Origin: Monilinia fructicola
Lineage: Eukaryota; Ascomycota; Leotiomycetes; Helotiales; Sclerotiniaceae
Direction of reading: 5' to 3'
Assembly (NCBI GenBank): GCA_008692225.1
Contig: VICG01000004.1
Coordinates: forward strand, 3,143,001 to 3,207,000
Length of the DNA stretch: 64,000 nucleotides
Both the position numbers and the translations under genes were made by a program. Below the pieces are notes generated by a model that worked only from the letters and a program-made list of their open reading frames with translations, was not told the origin of the DNA and did not search any database. Shown here piece after piece: positions 14,516 to 26,800 of the stretch (the stretch's first letter is position 1; the number at the start of each line of letters is the position of its first letter).

Positions 14516-15423
14516 ATGTCTGCATCACCGGCGCCATTCAAGACTCTCGAGGGAAAGGTCGCCCTTGTGACAGGTTCCGGTCGGGGAATTGGTCGAGGAA
14601 TTGCTCTTGAGCTTGCTGCTCGTGGTGCTAGCGTGGTTATCAATTATGCAAATTCCGCCGGACCAGCCAATAAGGTTGTTAAAGAGATCGAAGAGCTAGG
14701 CAGTAAGGGATTTGCTATCAAAGCAGATGTCACCAAGGTTCCAGAGGTCAGACGTCTATTCCAGGAGGCAAAGGCACATTTCGGTAAACTCGATATTGTC
14801 ATGAGCAATTCGGGTACTGAAATCTTCAAGGAGGAAGAAGATGTCACCGAAGAAGATTACGACAGAGTTTTTTGGCCTTAACACCAGAGCACAATTCTTT
14901 GTTGCTCAACAGGCCCTCATTCACCTCGAGAACTACGGAAGAATTGTTTTGATGTCATCTATAGCTGCCAATATGTCCGGCGTACCAAACCATGCTTTGT
15001 ACGCTGGTAGCAAAGCGGCTGTTGAAGGATTCGTTAGATCTTTTGCCAAGGACTGTGGGAAAAAGAAGATCACTTGCAACGGTATCGCTCCTGGTGGAAT
15101 CAAGACCGATATGTATGAGCAGTAAGTATAAACTTATCGCCTCAAATTCAGAAACGTGACGCTGACACGGCAATAGAAATGCATGGCATTACGTTCCAGG
15201 TGGATTCGAAGGTATGGATGTTGATATCATCGACAAGGGACTTGCTTCCGTCTGTTCGCTTGGACGTGTCGGCGTTCCAAAGGACATCGGAAGAGTTGTA
15301 TCATTTTTAGCTGGTCCTGAATCTGAGTGGATTAATGGTAAGATATATCTTTGGGAAAATAGTTTCTTATTTGACTAACATTTCGTAGGACAAATCCTCC
15401 AACTTAATGGTGGTGGAAAGTAA
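14516..15423 (+). CDS. Tetrahydroxynaphthalene-reductase-like SDR, with a 1-bp frameshift
   Basis: Family role: NADPH-dependent reduction of tetra- or trihydroxynaphthalene to scytalone or vermelone, or of related anthraquinones. Exons are 14516-15121, 15177-15337 and 15389-15423, with introns of 55 and 51 bp. The Rossmann motif TGSGRGIG starts at residue 19. The catalytic Ser-Tyr-Lys is visible (SSIAAN, then YAGSK; Tyr162 and Lys166 in frame-corrected numbering). The C-terminal sequence INGQILQLNGGGK is typical. The product would be 266 aa, the normal size. One extra T in the T6 run at 14868-14873 shifts the frame at about codon 119 and gives an early stop at 14879. Everything after reads normally in the next frame, so this is either a very recent loss or a base-calling error. 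Resemblance is closest to the Brn1/Brn2-type melanin reductases. Confidence 0.85.
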
Positions 15424-15706
15424 GGAGTAAAAGTACAATTGAAGCTGAAGGAGCTATGCATCATGAATTGAAGGCTTGATTCTGGAGTACCCCGTCCGGT
15501 TTGGTAGACGGTAAAATTTTAGGGACAAATAGAATGAATAAAGAATCTAATCCACACCATGAAACAATATTTTAGTCGGGTAAATTGCGGTGTATTGATG
15601 TATCCTCGAATCCACTTTGGGGGAATGTAACTAGTGGATTTGAAAGGAAAGGTTGCCGATAGAGTAGTCGAAATCTATCGATGTGCTGCTGTATATGATG
15701 TTCTGT

Positions 15707-15721
15707 CGTGATCAGATCACG
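15707..15721. other. Perfect 7+1+7 palindrome
   Basis: CGTGATCAGATCACG is a perfect inverted repeat around a single central A. It lies about 280 bp after the SDR stop and 10 bp before a larger hairpin. It could be a protein-binding site or chance. Confidence 0.4.
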
Positions 15722-15730
15722 CCTGTTATG

Positions 15731-15781
15731 TTACCCATGCAAGGCTTCAGTACTGAATACTGGGTGTGCCCTGCATGGTAA
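15731..15781. other. Inverted repeat, 14-15-bp arms, about 22-bp loop
   Basis: The left arm TTACCCATGCAAGGC (15731-15745) and right arm GCCCTGCATGGTAA (15768-15781) pair almost fully, with one bulge and one mismatch. The loop holds the palindrome CAGTACTG. It lies between convergent genes, so it could be a 3'-end structure or a footprint of a small inverted-repeat element. Confidence 0.5.
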
Positions 15782-16176
15782 AAATCGCCGAATATATGAT
15801 ATCGACTCATAATATGCCTTCTCAGATAAAGGCTAATTTCTCGAGCCAAAACTACCAGGAAACTAAGGGTTCATGATTATAGAATATTGTCTATCCTAAC
15901 CTTAGTGATGGAAAATCCACGTGGTTTCCCCGATAGAAGGAGATCGCGCCGTAACTGAGTTTATCTGTTAAGGGGTAGCGGGAAGTCCAGTGCTTATGCA
16001 CTGATAGCGTGATCCTTGATACTGGCACCAGTGTCTCTCCGACAAGAAGAGCGACTCGTTTCTCCTTTTTTAGTATTATATCTCATTAGGATATAATGTT
16101 CACATGCTTAATGAATGAAGCTTATGGAGGCTCGTGGGCGAACTTCAGACACGCAGTCAATTTTATTGCAATGCAA

Positions 16177-18285
16177 TTATCCATATATACATTCGAGTTT
16201 CATTTCTGACATTACATCCACTGGGATAGAAACAAGTCAGTATATACGTAAAGTTGGAGTATTCTCGAGTATAAAGTGACGATGGAACAGGACTCAAGGA
16301 TTTATTTTGATCAAGAAGAAAACGGGAATAAATTGACTTACTCCAAAATACTTCTTGTCCAAGATCAGCCCTCGCCCAGGTCTCCTCTATCAGCATCAAA
16401 GCCTTTGTCATGGGCTTCGCAGCCAATGATAATTTAAAATCCTGGAAACGAGTGACAATAAACCGACGAGCTGTTGCGATATTCAGTTCAAATTGAGTGA
16501 TGCTATTCAGTCCCGCCGTGCCACTTGAAGCTGAACCTTGATCGGATCCAGAATTCGAATCAAAATCTGCATCCATGGGAAATACTTGCGTTGATGCGGG
16601 AGAAAATCGGAGCTCACTTGCAGCCACAATCATGACAATAGGCTGAAGACATCGAGTACCTGATGAGGGAGGGATTTTCTCGAGGAGGGATATAACATGC
16701 AGAGCGAGAGATATAAGAAATTCTTCCGCGGAATGCAAAGCTGGTAGAGACAATATTTCTTTGGGATCAGGTTGCCGTTTTAGATAAATAGTTGGGAACA
16801 CGCGGTATATCTCCAGAAGGGCTGCGCAGCGATATGCTTCTGCTAGAAGGATGTATTGTCTGACGGGGGTATTCTTGTCCCCGGCATCAACAAGCTGTGT
16901 CTCGGACGGTAAATTCATGGCCAGTAACTCTTCCTCTAAGAGTTGTGCCTTGGTCACCCATTCAATGCTAGTGAAGACATTCTGTTCAACTGGAAGGGAA
17001 TTGAAATCGAAAAATGGATCATTAAGTGTAATATTTGGAAGTAGATTGAATCTTGACTTTCGATAAGATCGAATCAATCGGCCAACCTGGGCGAATAGGA
17101 TTTGTATGTTCGGGGCGACCCCGGTCCATGGATGAGGGAATATTTGGTGGTTTCCTGCGATTGGGACTGCGGAAATGCTCCATGGTGTTTCATCTTCTAG
17201 CATCAAAATATCTTCCTGATCTTCAACAAATCCGGCAAGCATATCCCAGTATAGAATACACTGCTCAAAAAACTCATTCTGCCGCCGCATTTTATTATCA
17301 ACAATCAAACCCTGGCATGCCAGTCGTTGTTTATACAGCCTCTTTGCTGTTTTCAAATGTGTCAAACCTAGGTCTCGAGGGTTATGCCATGCTGTAGTTT
17401 GGCCAACGAGAAGTACCGTTAAGAGTGTCTTATCAATATCTTCGCGAGACTCCATTCCAGCTCGAGTCGATTGGTATAAGCATCTAAATGCCTCTCGTTG
17501 CATTTGAATACCCACCGCAAACATACGTGGGAAGTGATGTGAAAGGTACGCAGCAGCCATACTCTGAATGGCGTAGTAAATTGGCGCTGAACCGTCCCAG
17601 AGTCGACCAACAGTAGATCGAAATGGATTAAGCATACCATCAAAGGAAGAAAAGATCACACAAATATAGCCGAAATAGTATTCGACGAGCATTGTTGGGA
17701 GATGAATTAGGAATTCAGGCACACTCGAGTTCTGCAACTGATGGCGAATAGCGGAAAGACTGTCAGTGAAAAGTGGAGAGGAATTCCCTTGAAGTGTGGT
17801 ATGGCAAATATGAACAGATCCACTTGTACTGCCTTCACACGGCTCATCATGCCCAATAACTTCGGAATAATTTTCCTTTGAATTCAATCCAGCAGATCCT
17901 TCCCCAGAGGATCTATTCGTGGAAGATATTGAAACATCCTCCAACTCTCTCTCTAAGTATTTTGCTGAAGATGGTAGTGGTTTATCATTTGCTACCAGAA
18001 CCTTCTCATGTTTTGTTGACCAAACTAGTCGTTTTGTAGCATAGCAACATTCTGCATTCCTTTTGAGACATTGAAGGCAATGAGGCTTCTTCTCATCACA
18101 TTTTAACTACCCGCCATGTCAATACGCAAATTCTGGTCTTCTTTTCAAATGGTTCTTACGCGTTTAGCCTTGCATCTCTGACAACCCTGACGAGATTTTG
18201 GGGCCCGACGAGGATTGATCGGACTGTCCTGACCTACATCTGAAGGTATTGTATTGCAAACTTTTGACATGGGATGGGTAGCCAT
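16177..18285 (-). CDS. Zn2Cys6 transcription factor (Fungal_trans_2-like)
   Basis: Likely DNA-binding regulator of the neighbouring cluster, acting in the nucleus. Three exons (18285-18160, 18106-16342, 16220-16177) give 644 aa with the total in frame. The start is the ATG at 18285; the frame is open further upstream without another clear ATG. The binuclear zinc cluster spans the first intron: CQRCKAKRLKC, then a six-residue gap to Cys, CLQC, and a final Cys six residues on, with a basic stretch inside. The rest is a long helical domain of the fungal-specific regulator type, with VEYYFGYICVIFSSFDGMLNPFR near its start. The last intron (121 bp) and the 15-residue tail are less certain; reading through would stop at 16163. 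It is divergent from the second Zn2Cys6 gene at 19882. Confidence 0.87.
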
Positions 18286-19881
18286 TGTCAGACACCTGCT
18301 GTCGTACGAATTATGTGAAACCGGCCTCGCATCAAACAGCAATCTATGATGCAAGTATGGAAATCAAATCAACTCCAGGAGGGGATTTATGGTAAATGAC
18401 TAAAATCAAATCATCCTCATTCCATGCGAATGTCCGTGGGGTTTATCGGCCCAAGTAATATCACGTGATATCAACCTTATATTCGACGCTAGATCTTCGA
18501 TGAGGATATATCAGACGACACTATACAGCTTCATCGTTCCAAATGCCGTAATACTTGCGGATTTTGATACCAAAAGTCACCAAATGAAAGAACTGCAGGT
18601 TTTTTCAGAAATGCTATCAGACGACGCTATCAGATTTCGTCGCTGCTCAATCTAGCAATACTCGCGAATTCAGATCCAGAATTTAGAAAAGAAACATGAT
18701 ACAACCTTTGCACGATCGCTGCAAACGTTCTTTGCGAGCACTTCAATGATCTCATGGCCGTTGGCCTGAAATATTGGATGTTTCTCAGACCTTCCTCGTC
18801 CTCGAGATGATCGTAATGTGCTTTCATCGTCTTGTTGGTCCGCTGTTAGTTGCCTCCCGCCATCCATGTGCTTCTTCAAACAAATATCATAATAAGGTTA
18901 CTCTTCTCTGTTCATACTGGCACGATCAGACACCCAAGCAAGGACTTGTAGGAGTGCCCGTACTTCTTCACGTGACTATGAGGGGACTCGGACTTGCAGA
19001 GCTGGCCCTGCAGCAAAGCTGGCCCTATTCAAGATGTGCGGGCCCAAGGTATCATCTGATTAAGATTCATTGTAACTGCTGTGGACTGTAACCTCAGCCT
19101 CTCAACCTATCGCGGATCAATGAGAATGTATGAAGAACAGATCAGCAATTCCACGGATTCGTTTCTCATGTTCTAAGTATAATTAGTTCTATGCACGATA
19201 AGTAACGCAAAGCATCAGAATCGCCACCATTTTCTACCACCAAGCTGAGATGCTTGGGACGGTGAAGAAGCGTTTCTATCCTCAAGGTTAAACTTTCATT
19301 CCTTTGAATCATACTACATGGCATTTGTCATTTCCTCCATTGTTCTAGAATTTTCAGTGGTTTGCAAAAGGCCCGGGCGCAAGTTTATATCTGAGTTAAG
19401 AGCAAACATTACAGGAGCTTGAAACATCCGACGATTCGAATCAAGTCTCCATACTGACAAGATTCAAATCTAGCATCGAATTTTGAGATGTTATTGGTGA
19501 AGTACCATGATTCTGTCCCACATCTGTCCCAAGTGTGAATGAGATATTGCGGTTACTTTACTCGCGTGAATAGCCTTAATGATAGCTTTCTGTTTGTCAA
19601 TCCTCCCGCAAGCTTGGATAATTTCGTGTCATGTTGATCAGGAGAACTGTGATCTGAACAAAAGCAATTGAATCTATCCACCTTGCAACAGATCCTGGGA
19701 AATGACTGATGTAATCGAGGTACTGTCAACCTTACAGCCGCAGTACACTGCCTCGCAGCATTATATCATTGAACACCCGCCATCACCTCTCATACTTTAT
19801 TGCCACATACGAGAGTACTTGCGACAGCTCAAACTGCAGTAAAGCCTTATACGGGATTGTGAATATTTGGAAGGACTCATC
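18286..19881. promoter_or_regulatory. Intergenic region between two divergent regulator genes
   Basis: About 1.6 kb with no supportable gene. It should contain the promoters of both Zn2Cys6 genes. The phrase TCAGACGAC recurs at about 18511 and 18618, so there may be a small local duplication. No operator could be defined. Confidence 0.4.
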
Positions 19882-21965
19882 ATGGTGAACACTGGAAAAC
19901 CTTCAAGGGGATGCCATCTATGCAGAGCAAGACGTATCAAGGTATATACCCTCAGTCCACTTTACGGTAACACCAAGGTATTATATATAGCTGATATTTA
20001 TGTTAGTGTGATGAAGGTAAACCTTCATGCGTGAGATGTCAGAGGTCAAAACGAGAATGTCCTGGTATGGCATTGTTCTGCTCAAAGTAATCATGATCCT
20101 ATGATTAATGAAAGCAACAGGATATCGTGATGATTTCGAACTCAAGCTGCGAGATCAAACTCAAGCTACCAAGCGAAAAGCTTCAGCAGCTTTTGATGCA
20201 AGCACTCCAACCTTCACAATAGACTCATATGGCCCAATCAGCAAAATCGGGGCTAGCCGGCCAGCGAAGAAGACCAATACTCTAAAGAATCCAAATACTT
20301 CTAGCGCTATTCGTCCTGGAATAAATCCAAGCCCGCTGAAACCCTCTTCTTTCAGTGATTACAGCCTTATAGAAGCAAACAGTCTAGCATCGCCCGTACC
20401 AGAAACCGGCATCGAGCTGTCCGGGCCAACCAAATTAATTGTTCCTCGCCAATTCTCGCCACCAATTGATCAACGAGCTACATGCTATTTTTTATCCAAT
20501 TTTGTTCTACTCCCACGAGGACAGACGGCCAAAGGAAATTTGGATTTCATCATACCAATCGTATTTGGGGGCTCAACAGAAACTACACTTAACCTTGCTC
20601 TCAACGCCGTCGCATATGTTGCTTTTGCAAACCAGCCAAATGCCAAAGAGCTTCTGCCTCTAGCCGACAGTAAGTATGTGACGGCTTTGAATCAAATCAA
20701 TAAAGATCTTCAAGATGCACAAAAAGCGAAGCAAGATTCGACTTTAGCAGCAGTTTTCCTGTTATCATTCTATGAGGTGTGATAGCTCTATTGCCATTTC
20801 ATGCCTGATACTTACCCTCAACCTAGCAACTAAGTTCGCATCCCATGTCATTGAGTGGATGGTTATCTCATATCGATGGAGCTGTAGCATTGGTAAAGGC
20901 TCGTGGCAAGAGTCAGCTTGATACAAAGATTGGGCGCTCTCTATTCGATGCGGTTAGGACGCATATGGTAACACTTAATTTTATTCTAAGAAGGGATGAG
21001 ACTAATGATTAGTAGACCGTGGAGTGCATTAGTCGTTCAAGATATATTAAGGAAGGTGTTGATTGGTGGACGTCTTTCGCATCGGAAGATAAAGTGCAGC
21101 ATGAAGTATCAGTCCTTAATCTCAAGGTAGCAAACTTACGTGCAGAATCACATCAAATATGTACCCTCGAAGCCCACACCACAGAGAATGTAGAGAGGGT
21201 ACTAAACCACTTGAGAGAAGCAGAGTTGATCGAAAAACAATATGTCGAATGGTATGATAATCTGCCTTCTAAATGGACTCCGAGAGTCGTGGCATGGATT
21301 GATGACATTGCTGAAAAATATCTTGAATCGGCGACTTGTCATCCAGGAAGGGTCGATGCATATGTCGAGCTTTGGATGGCTACTACACATAATGTTGCAC
21401 GCGCGTCGAGATTATTCATCCTAACCACTATCTTAAGATGTACCGCATGGCTCAGCGCTGGAGTGGATTACAGACTCACACCAGAATATATTGATATTTC
21501 GCGACAAGCAAGTCTACTTATCGACGATATTATCTCAAGTGTCCCATTCTTCTTTGGCTGGAACACCGAAGATAACCTCCCCGTAGTCGAAAACTCATAT
21601 TTTCCATGCGGGAACAACAGCAAAATAGGTGGAAAGGGTGTAACGGGCGTATGGGCAATATGGCCAGTGTTCGCAGCGGCTGCTTCAGACTTTGCGACTG
21701 ATTCCCAACGATTATGGTTAAGAGGGCGGCTGAAGTATATTGCAGAGGATTCGGGAATACGTCAAGCTGAGGCGTTGCTTCAGGTATGCTCCTCTTATCC
21801 TTTACACTTAAACTATAGCCAGGCTAATTAGGAAAGGTACCAACTCGTTACCCTTCAACATTTATCTACAAAGATCAGACCATGATCGAAGATATCAAGA
21901 AAGCTAACATGGTTAGTATGGCTGTTGACGCTGCACATAAGCAAAATATTGCGACGGCCGTATAA
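19882..21965 (+). CDS. Zn2Cys6 transcription factor
   Basis: Likely nuclear regulator. Six exons (19882-19941, 20007-20064, 20121-20776, 20827-20967, 21016-21783, 21837-21965) with introns of 48-65 bp give 603 aa in frame. The zinc cluster is complete at residues 11-38: CHLCRARRIKC, DEGKPSC, VRC, QRSKREC, interrupted by the first intron just before its third Cys. A Ser/Pro-rich linker follows, then an all-helical middle region with SGWLSHIDGAVALVKARG, a motif common in the C-terminal domain of Aspergillus-type Zn2Cys6 regulators. The fourth exon's acceptor was chosen because it keeps this motif in frame. It lies directly upstream of the alpha/beta hydrolase and next to another regulator, which suggests a pathway-specific role. 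Intact. Confidence 0.9.
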
Positions 21966-22816
21966 ACTCCAAGTTTGAATCTTAAATTCTCACGAATTAA
22001 TCATTGTACACTATAATATCAAATTTGTTTTACTGGATGAAACAGAACATACCGTCTCACCACTCAAGATCAGGAGTTTCTATATTCCTTCGGTTGAGAA
22101 CTATCACTTTAACCGAATAGAAATCGGATAAAGGCGGATAACCCTCCTTACCCCAAAGTTATCCGACCCGACAAATCAGCTATCCGACATACTTTCCACT
22201 TCCATGCTCAGTCCTTCGGATACTTCCATTTCGATCGCGAAAAGTACTGGGGACATGCATGTAGTAATAATAAATGCGCCATGTCCTATCTCCGGAGTTC
22301 CCCAACGGAGCTCCGAATTTGTTTTACTTGTATTGTGCTAAATACGATGGATGTTGAGAGGTATAAACCTTGGAAGCGGATGCCTCATTATAAGCTTTTT
22401 ATCTTGAGAATGCAAAGTGCGTGAATGCCCAATTTCAGATTATATGTTTCTCCTAGACGGCTACTGTTGCTATATTGAGATACTGCCGTTGAGTGCACGC
22501 GCATTGGATGCTACACTGATACTCGTTCACTCGTACCTAGTTGTTAGTCCAACAGCTTCTTCACTATAGGAAAATTCAGCCCCTTCCGATTCGTCATGCA
22601 AAATATTAAACTACTAGGTGTATATATGCTAGATTACCAAGGGAGAAGGTCACGTGTGTGACATTAGCTCCCCGAGATTGTGGGCCCCGCCTTCCCCAAT
22701 CGTTTTGAAGTTATTATGAGGAAAATATAGAAGGTTAGGAAGATCAGCTTGAGTGTAAAAAATACTTCCAAACCAAACAACATCGCATCGATAGCACCAA
22801 GTGCTGCATCATCAAC
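21966..22816. promoter_or_regulatory. Upstream region of the hydrolase with clustered CGGATA/TATCCG elements
   Basis: CGGATA occurs at 22125, 22135 and 22217, and its reverse complement TATCCG at 22160 and 22181: five copies in about 98 bp. The pair CGGATAAC (22135) and GTTATCCG (22158) forms an inverted repeat. CGG triplets in inverted pairs are the usual recognition element of Zn2Cys6 proteins, and two such genes are adjacent. This makes the site a candidate operator, by inference. Confidence 0.6.
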
Positions 22817-23892
22817 ATGCCTTTCGTAACAATAAACAAAAAATCTATTTTCTACTCGGTGACACCTCAAACCGAAGATCTCGATCATCCCAACACCACA
22901 CTCTTCATTCATGGTTTAGGCTCCTCTTCCAGTTTCTATCACACAATCATCCCAGGGATTTCCAGCCAATCAACATGTATCGCCTTTGACATCCCCGGGT
23001 CTGGGTTATCCAGTCTCGGTGGACCTCCACAGTCCGTAAACTCAATTGTCGAGGATGCGGTAGCTCTCTTGAATGTACTTCAAGGCACTGCAGTGAATGG
23101 AAAAGTTTGGGTTGTAGGACATTCAATGGGTGGCATGATTGCTTGTGAACTTGCCATTCAATATCCGCACAGGGTGAAGGGCTTGATTTTGCCGGGTCCG
23201 GTTCATCCTTCTCCCACTCTCAGTGAAGTTTTCACCAAACGGATTGCGGCAGTTTTGAAAGGTAAGACCGGTCTTTGTCTTTTATTCCATATCAGGAGTT
23301 CTAGGGTTATGAGCATATGAGTATATGAGTGTGAGCGAGGATATTGGTGCTGTTAGTCTGTCTCATTATGGAAACGGTCTGGCTGCATAGTTGCCGTGTC
23401 ATTGCGTGGCTGAAAATGTTCCCACGCACCATTTTGGACATTGATGATGCGAAAGGACAGTAAAGTTAACTTATAGTAGATGGAGTTGAAGGTCTTGCCG
23501 ATACTGTACCTTTCGCCGCCACTGGTTCCGAGTCAACATCTACCCATCGTGCTTTCATTCGAAGTTTAATCCTCGGCACATCCACTACAGGATACTTAGC
23601 ATTGTGTCACGTTATAGCTACAGCTCATCCTCCAGACTATCCCAGAATAAATGTTCCTCTCATGATTCTGGCCGGCGCTGAAGATAAGACGGCATCTTAT
23701 GAAGGTTGTAAATTGATTCATGATAGTGCCGGTGTGACTGCGGACAAGAAGTGTATTACTATACTTCCAGGTATTGGTCACTGGCATGCTATTGAGGCAC
23801 CGCATTTATTGGAAGACGATATCCTGAAATTCATTGTCTCTATCGATCAAATGGAGGGTGACAGGCCCGATCGGGTCGTTAAGCAAGGGTAG
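22817..23892 (+). CDS. Alpha/beta hydrolase, enol-lactonase-like
   Basis: Two exons (22817-23261 and 23480-23892) give 285 aa. The catalytic triad is visible: Ser103 in the nucleophile elbow GHSMGG, Asp217 in AGAEDK, and His249 in GIGHWH. The oxyanion-region motif HGLGSS is near residue 33. No signal peptide, so probably cytosolic. Size and motifs fit the group that includes 3-oxoadipate enol-lactonases and related hydrolases; the exact reaction is not determined. In this cluster it could open a lactone formed after intradiol cleavage or release or trim a polyketide product. The 218-bp intron is three to four times longer than others here but has a normal GTAAGA donor and a TAG acceptor. Reading across it keeps the expected sequence. 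The CGGATA array lies about 600 bp upstream of the start. Confidence 0.88.
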
Positions 23893-26800
23893 TCGAGCCC
23901 AAACAGAGGAAATTCATTCTTTGCAAATGTTGTTAGGTTATGTTTTTCCCTTCTGTCTTCAGTACTGTATCATTGCTCGGCGAAATACCCACAAGGCAAT
24001 TGGCTGCATTGGGAATACTTTACTTTCATTAGAAATTATGTCCCGTGGCCTTTTTTCTCCATTTATATGCCAATAGATGCCATATATCATCAGAAAGACC
24101 TTTATCCGCTCCATTTTCAAGATGTTCCACGTCTAGAGTCTTGCTCCAAGTATCTTACTTTCTGCTCGGGATTGCAACATAGAGCGAGGCTTGGTTTTTT
24201 GGGACGTATTGCAGGATATCAAAGTGTAAGAGTGCCGATAAGGCAATGGGATCAGTGAATAATCGAATGATTTGAAGTATTACGTGAGAACTGGAGGTTG
24301 AAGTGTCTATTTCGGAACTTTGGTAGCGGCCAATGGAGTATGGCTGTGTTTGTACAACTTGTTAATGTTTTCAATACTCTGAGAACTTCCGCTTATAGAT
24401 TGCTGGGGCTTTTCGACGAAGGATGAACGTTCAATCAAGAACAAAACTTGTTACAAGAAAAGTAGAATTACAATTAGAACTGCACCACGATTTTCTTCAA
24501 CATCACCAGAGTGCATATACATACAAATCATATATCAACCTGATGAATCCATCACATAAAATTCGCTGCTTCAACGCCCCCACTATTATCTCTCCCCATT
24601 CAAATACCAGATCTAGAAGGTCTCCTGGGTATTCCCTCACTTCCCATCTCACCTCTGAGCATACAAAACTGAATATTCGCACTCCAATTCTCAATCTGCA
24701 TTGGAAACAACTTTCCATCAATATTTACATTAAAATACGCAGTTACGGAAGATACTCGCTCAACTGAAGAAATGAATAAATTCACAACCATACCTATCGA
24801 AAAGCCTCCATAAACCTCTCATAAGCACTTGATTATGGGCCTAATCTCTCATTGTGTCCACCAATCAGTTTCTCTTCACATTCTTCATTTTGAACAATAC
24901 ATGGACTTTGGACTTCCTGAGTGAGAAGACTCCTCATTACATTTGGAACCTGGAACCTTAACTTGATTCCTTGAAAGTGAACAAACACACATCACCAGCA
25001 CCTCGAGCGGGTGTAGAGAACCGGCTTGCTAAACAGATGAATCATCGCATACTTTGCATCCCCACAAACGACATCAATAAGGATCCTCATCATCATGACC
25101 AGCGTCGGTGCACCCAGCACGAAGCACACCCTCGAAAGTGTTTGAAAGAAGGATAGACCAGTGATTACTCGCCAAAGGTAAGACCCGATCTCTGGAAGCT
25201 TCACGACTATCCATCATGGGAGGTGTCAGAAACTCGGAACCTCTGATATTGTCAAGTTTGGCATAATGTCAGTCTGTGAATATAGTTCTGTTGCCATGGA
25301 GTACCACGCTATGAGGCGCAGACTTGATGGCTGTCAATGTCAGAGATAGTCATAATGCTACTTGACGAAATCAAATGCAGATTATTTGACAGATCATATA
25401 AACAAAGCAACTGTGTATGCTACACCTAAGATCTAGGAATTTCAGTTGACTCGCATTTGACTCCATGGAAATATATTTTAAAGCTTCGGTTTACTTGCCT
25501 TCACGGAAGGAGTTCTCTTGTGCCCAAACGCCATTAGCCGGGTTGCTCCTCAATTACTTGAATTAGTCTTCAAAATATATTGTAGCATTTCACGCCTGAT
25601 CTTGCTGTGGAGACATTTTATGAGGGCTATTCAAACTATATCGGCCCAAGAAAGGATTAAAGACCATTTTAACGATCAGCAGATTTCACTCTAGAAAGAT
25701 GTAAACTGTTGCTTCTTTCAAAAGTTGCGTACAATATTCCACGGCATTGCTATCCGTTACAAAGCATCTCCAACACTCTTAGGAAACATGGATGGGTCAG
25801 TAGACCCCAACCTATACAAAAGGTTTTATACATCTATCGAGGCTGACAAAATGTAACCCTCACACAGCTTTTTCTCAAACCATGATTCTTCACCTAAAAC
25901 GAGATCCAGCTCCCTCAATACAACATGAGAAGCCGCCGAAACATCCGAAATTGATCTCGTATACAAGAAACGTATGCCCTTGGCCCCGAGTTAAAATCGA
26001 GCCACAGCAAGAGAATTTGACTGTTCCCGTCTTCGTCTGAGTCCGTGAGTCGTTCCCTTGTTTCTAAACTTCGGATACACTCGAACGGACGAAATAGAGT
26101 TACCAAAGCGCAAGAACGACAGAAAGTATGAACGATTTGCGCATATACCAGGGCTCAATAGTTATTGTAGGAAGAAACTTTCATGTCATATTCACTAGAA
26201 TTATTGAATTGGATTGTGTGATTGTAAGGAATATTGCCACAAGAGAGGTTGTATGATGGGTGAAAATAATTATATCAGAAAATGATTTTCATCGTTTTTT
26301 GGTAAACTTGTTGATGAATACCAAACCGTAAATCACCTCTCAATAAATGAGCTCAAAGGAACTAACCTATGTTAGAATTCATTTAATTTTAATTCTTACT
26401 ATAAGCAAGAAGCTGATGAAAAACTTAAAACCAATCATGTTATCATTTTCAAGCATCAATGACTATAGATGTACTGAGCCATCCCTCAAAATTTCCCAAG
26501 GACAAACGATAGAAGTCCGTAAAGTCCATGAAATATCTACTCGAGTACCAAAGCACAAGAAAGAAATCGGCAACTCATGTAAATATGTGTCTAGAACACC
26601 CATTTAAGTTAGTAGTCCAAGATTTCGAGCTCTCAAATCACCCTGAAACGGTACCTGTTTGTTTGACACGTCCGTGACCTGACTGTGCCCATATCATCCG
26701 ATGTTGACAACAAGTATAGAACATTACTATGCAGAGGCCTTTTTTGTTTTAACTTCGTACCCTAGATGCTGCAATGAGTGTTTTTTGAGGACTTTATACT

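Larger units (their letters stand above)
15424..16176. other. Intergenic stretch between convergent SDR and regulator genes
   Basis: No gene. It contains a short palindrome and a hairpin, annotated separately, and the 3' ends of two converging genes. Confidence 0.5.
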
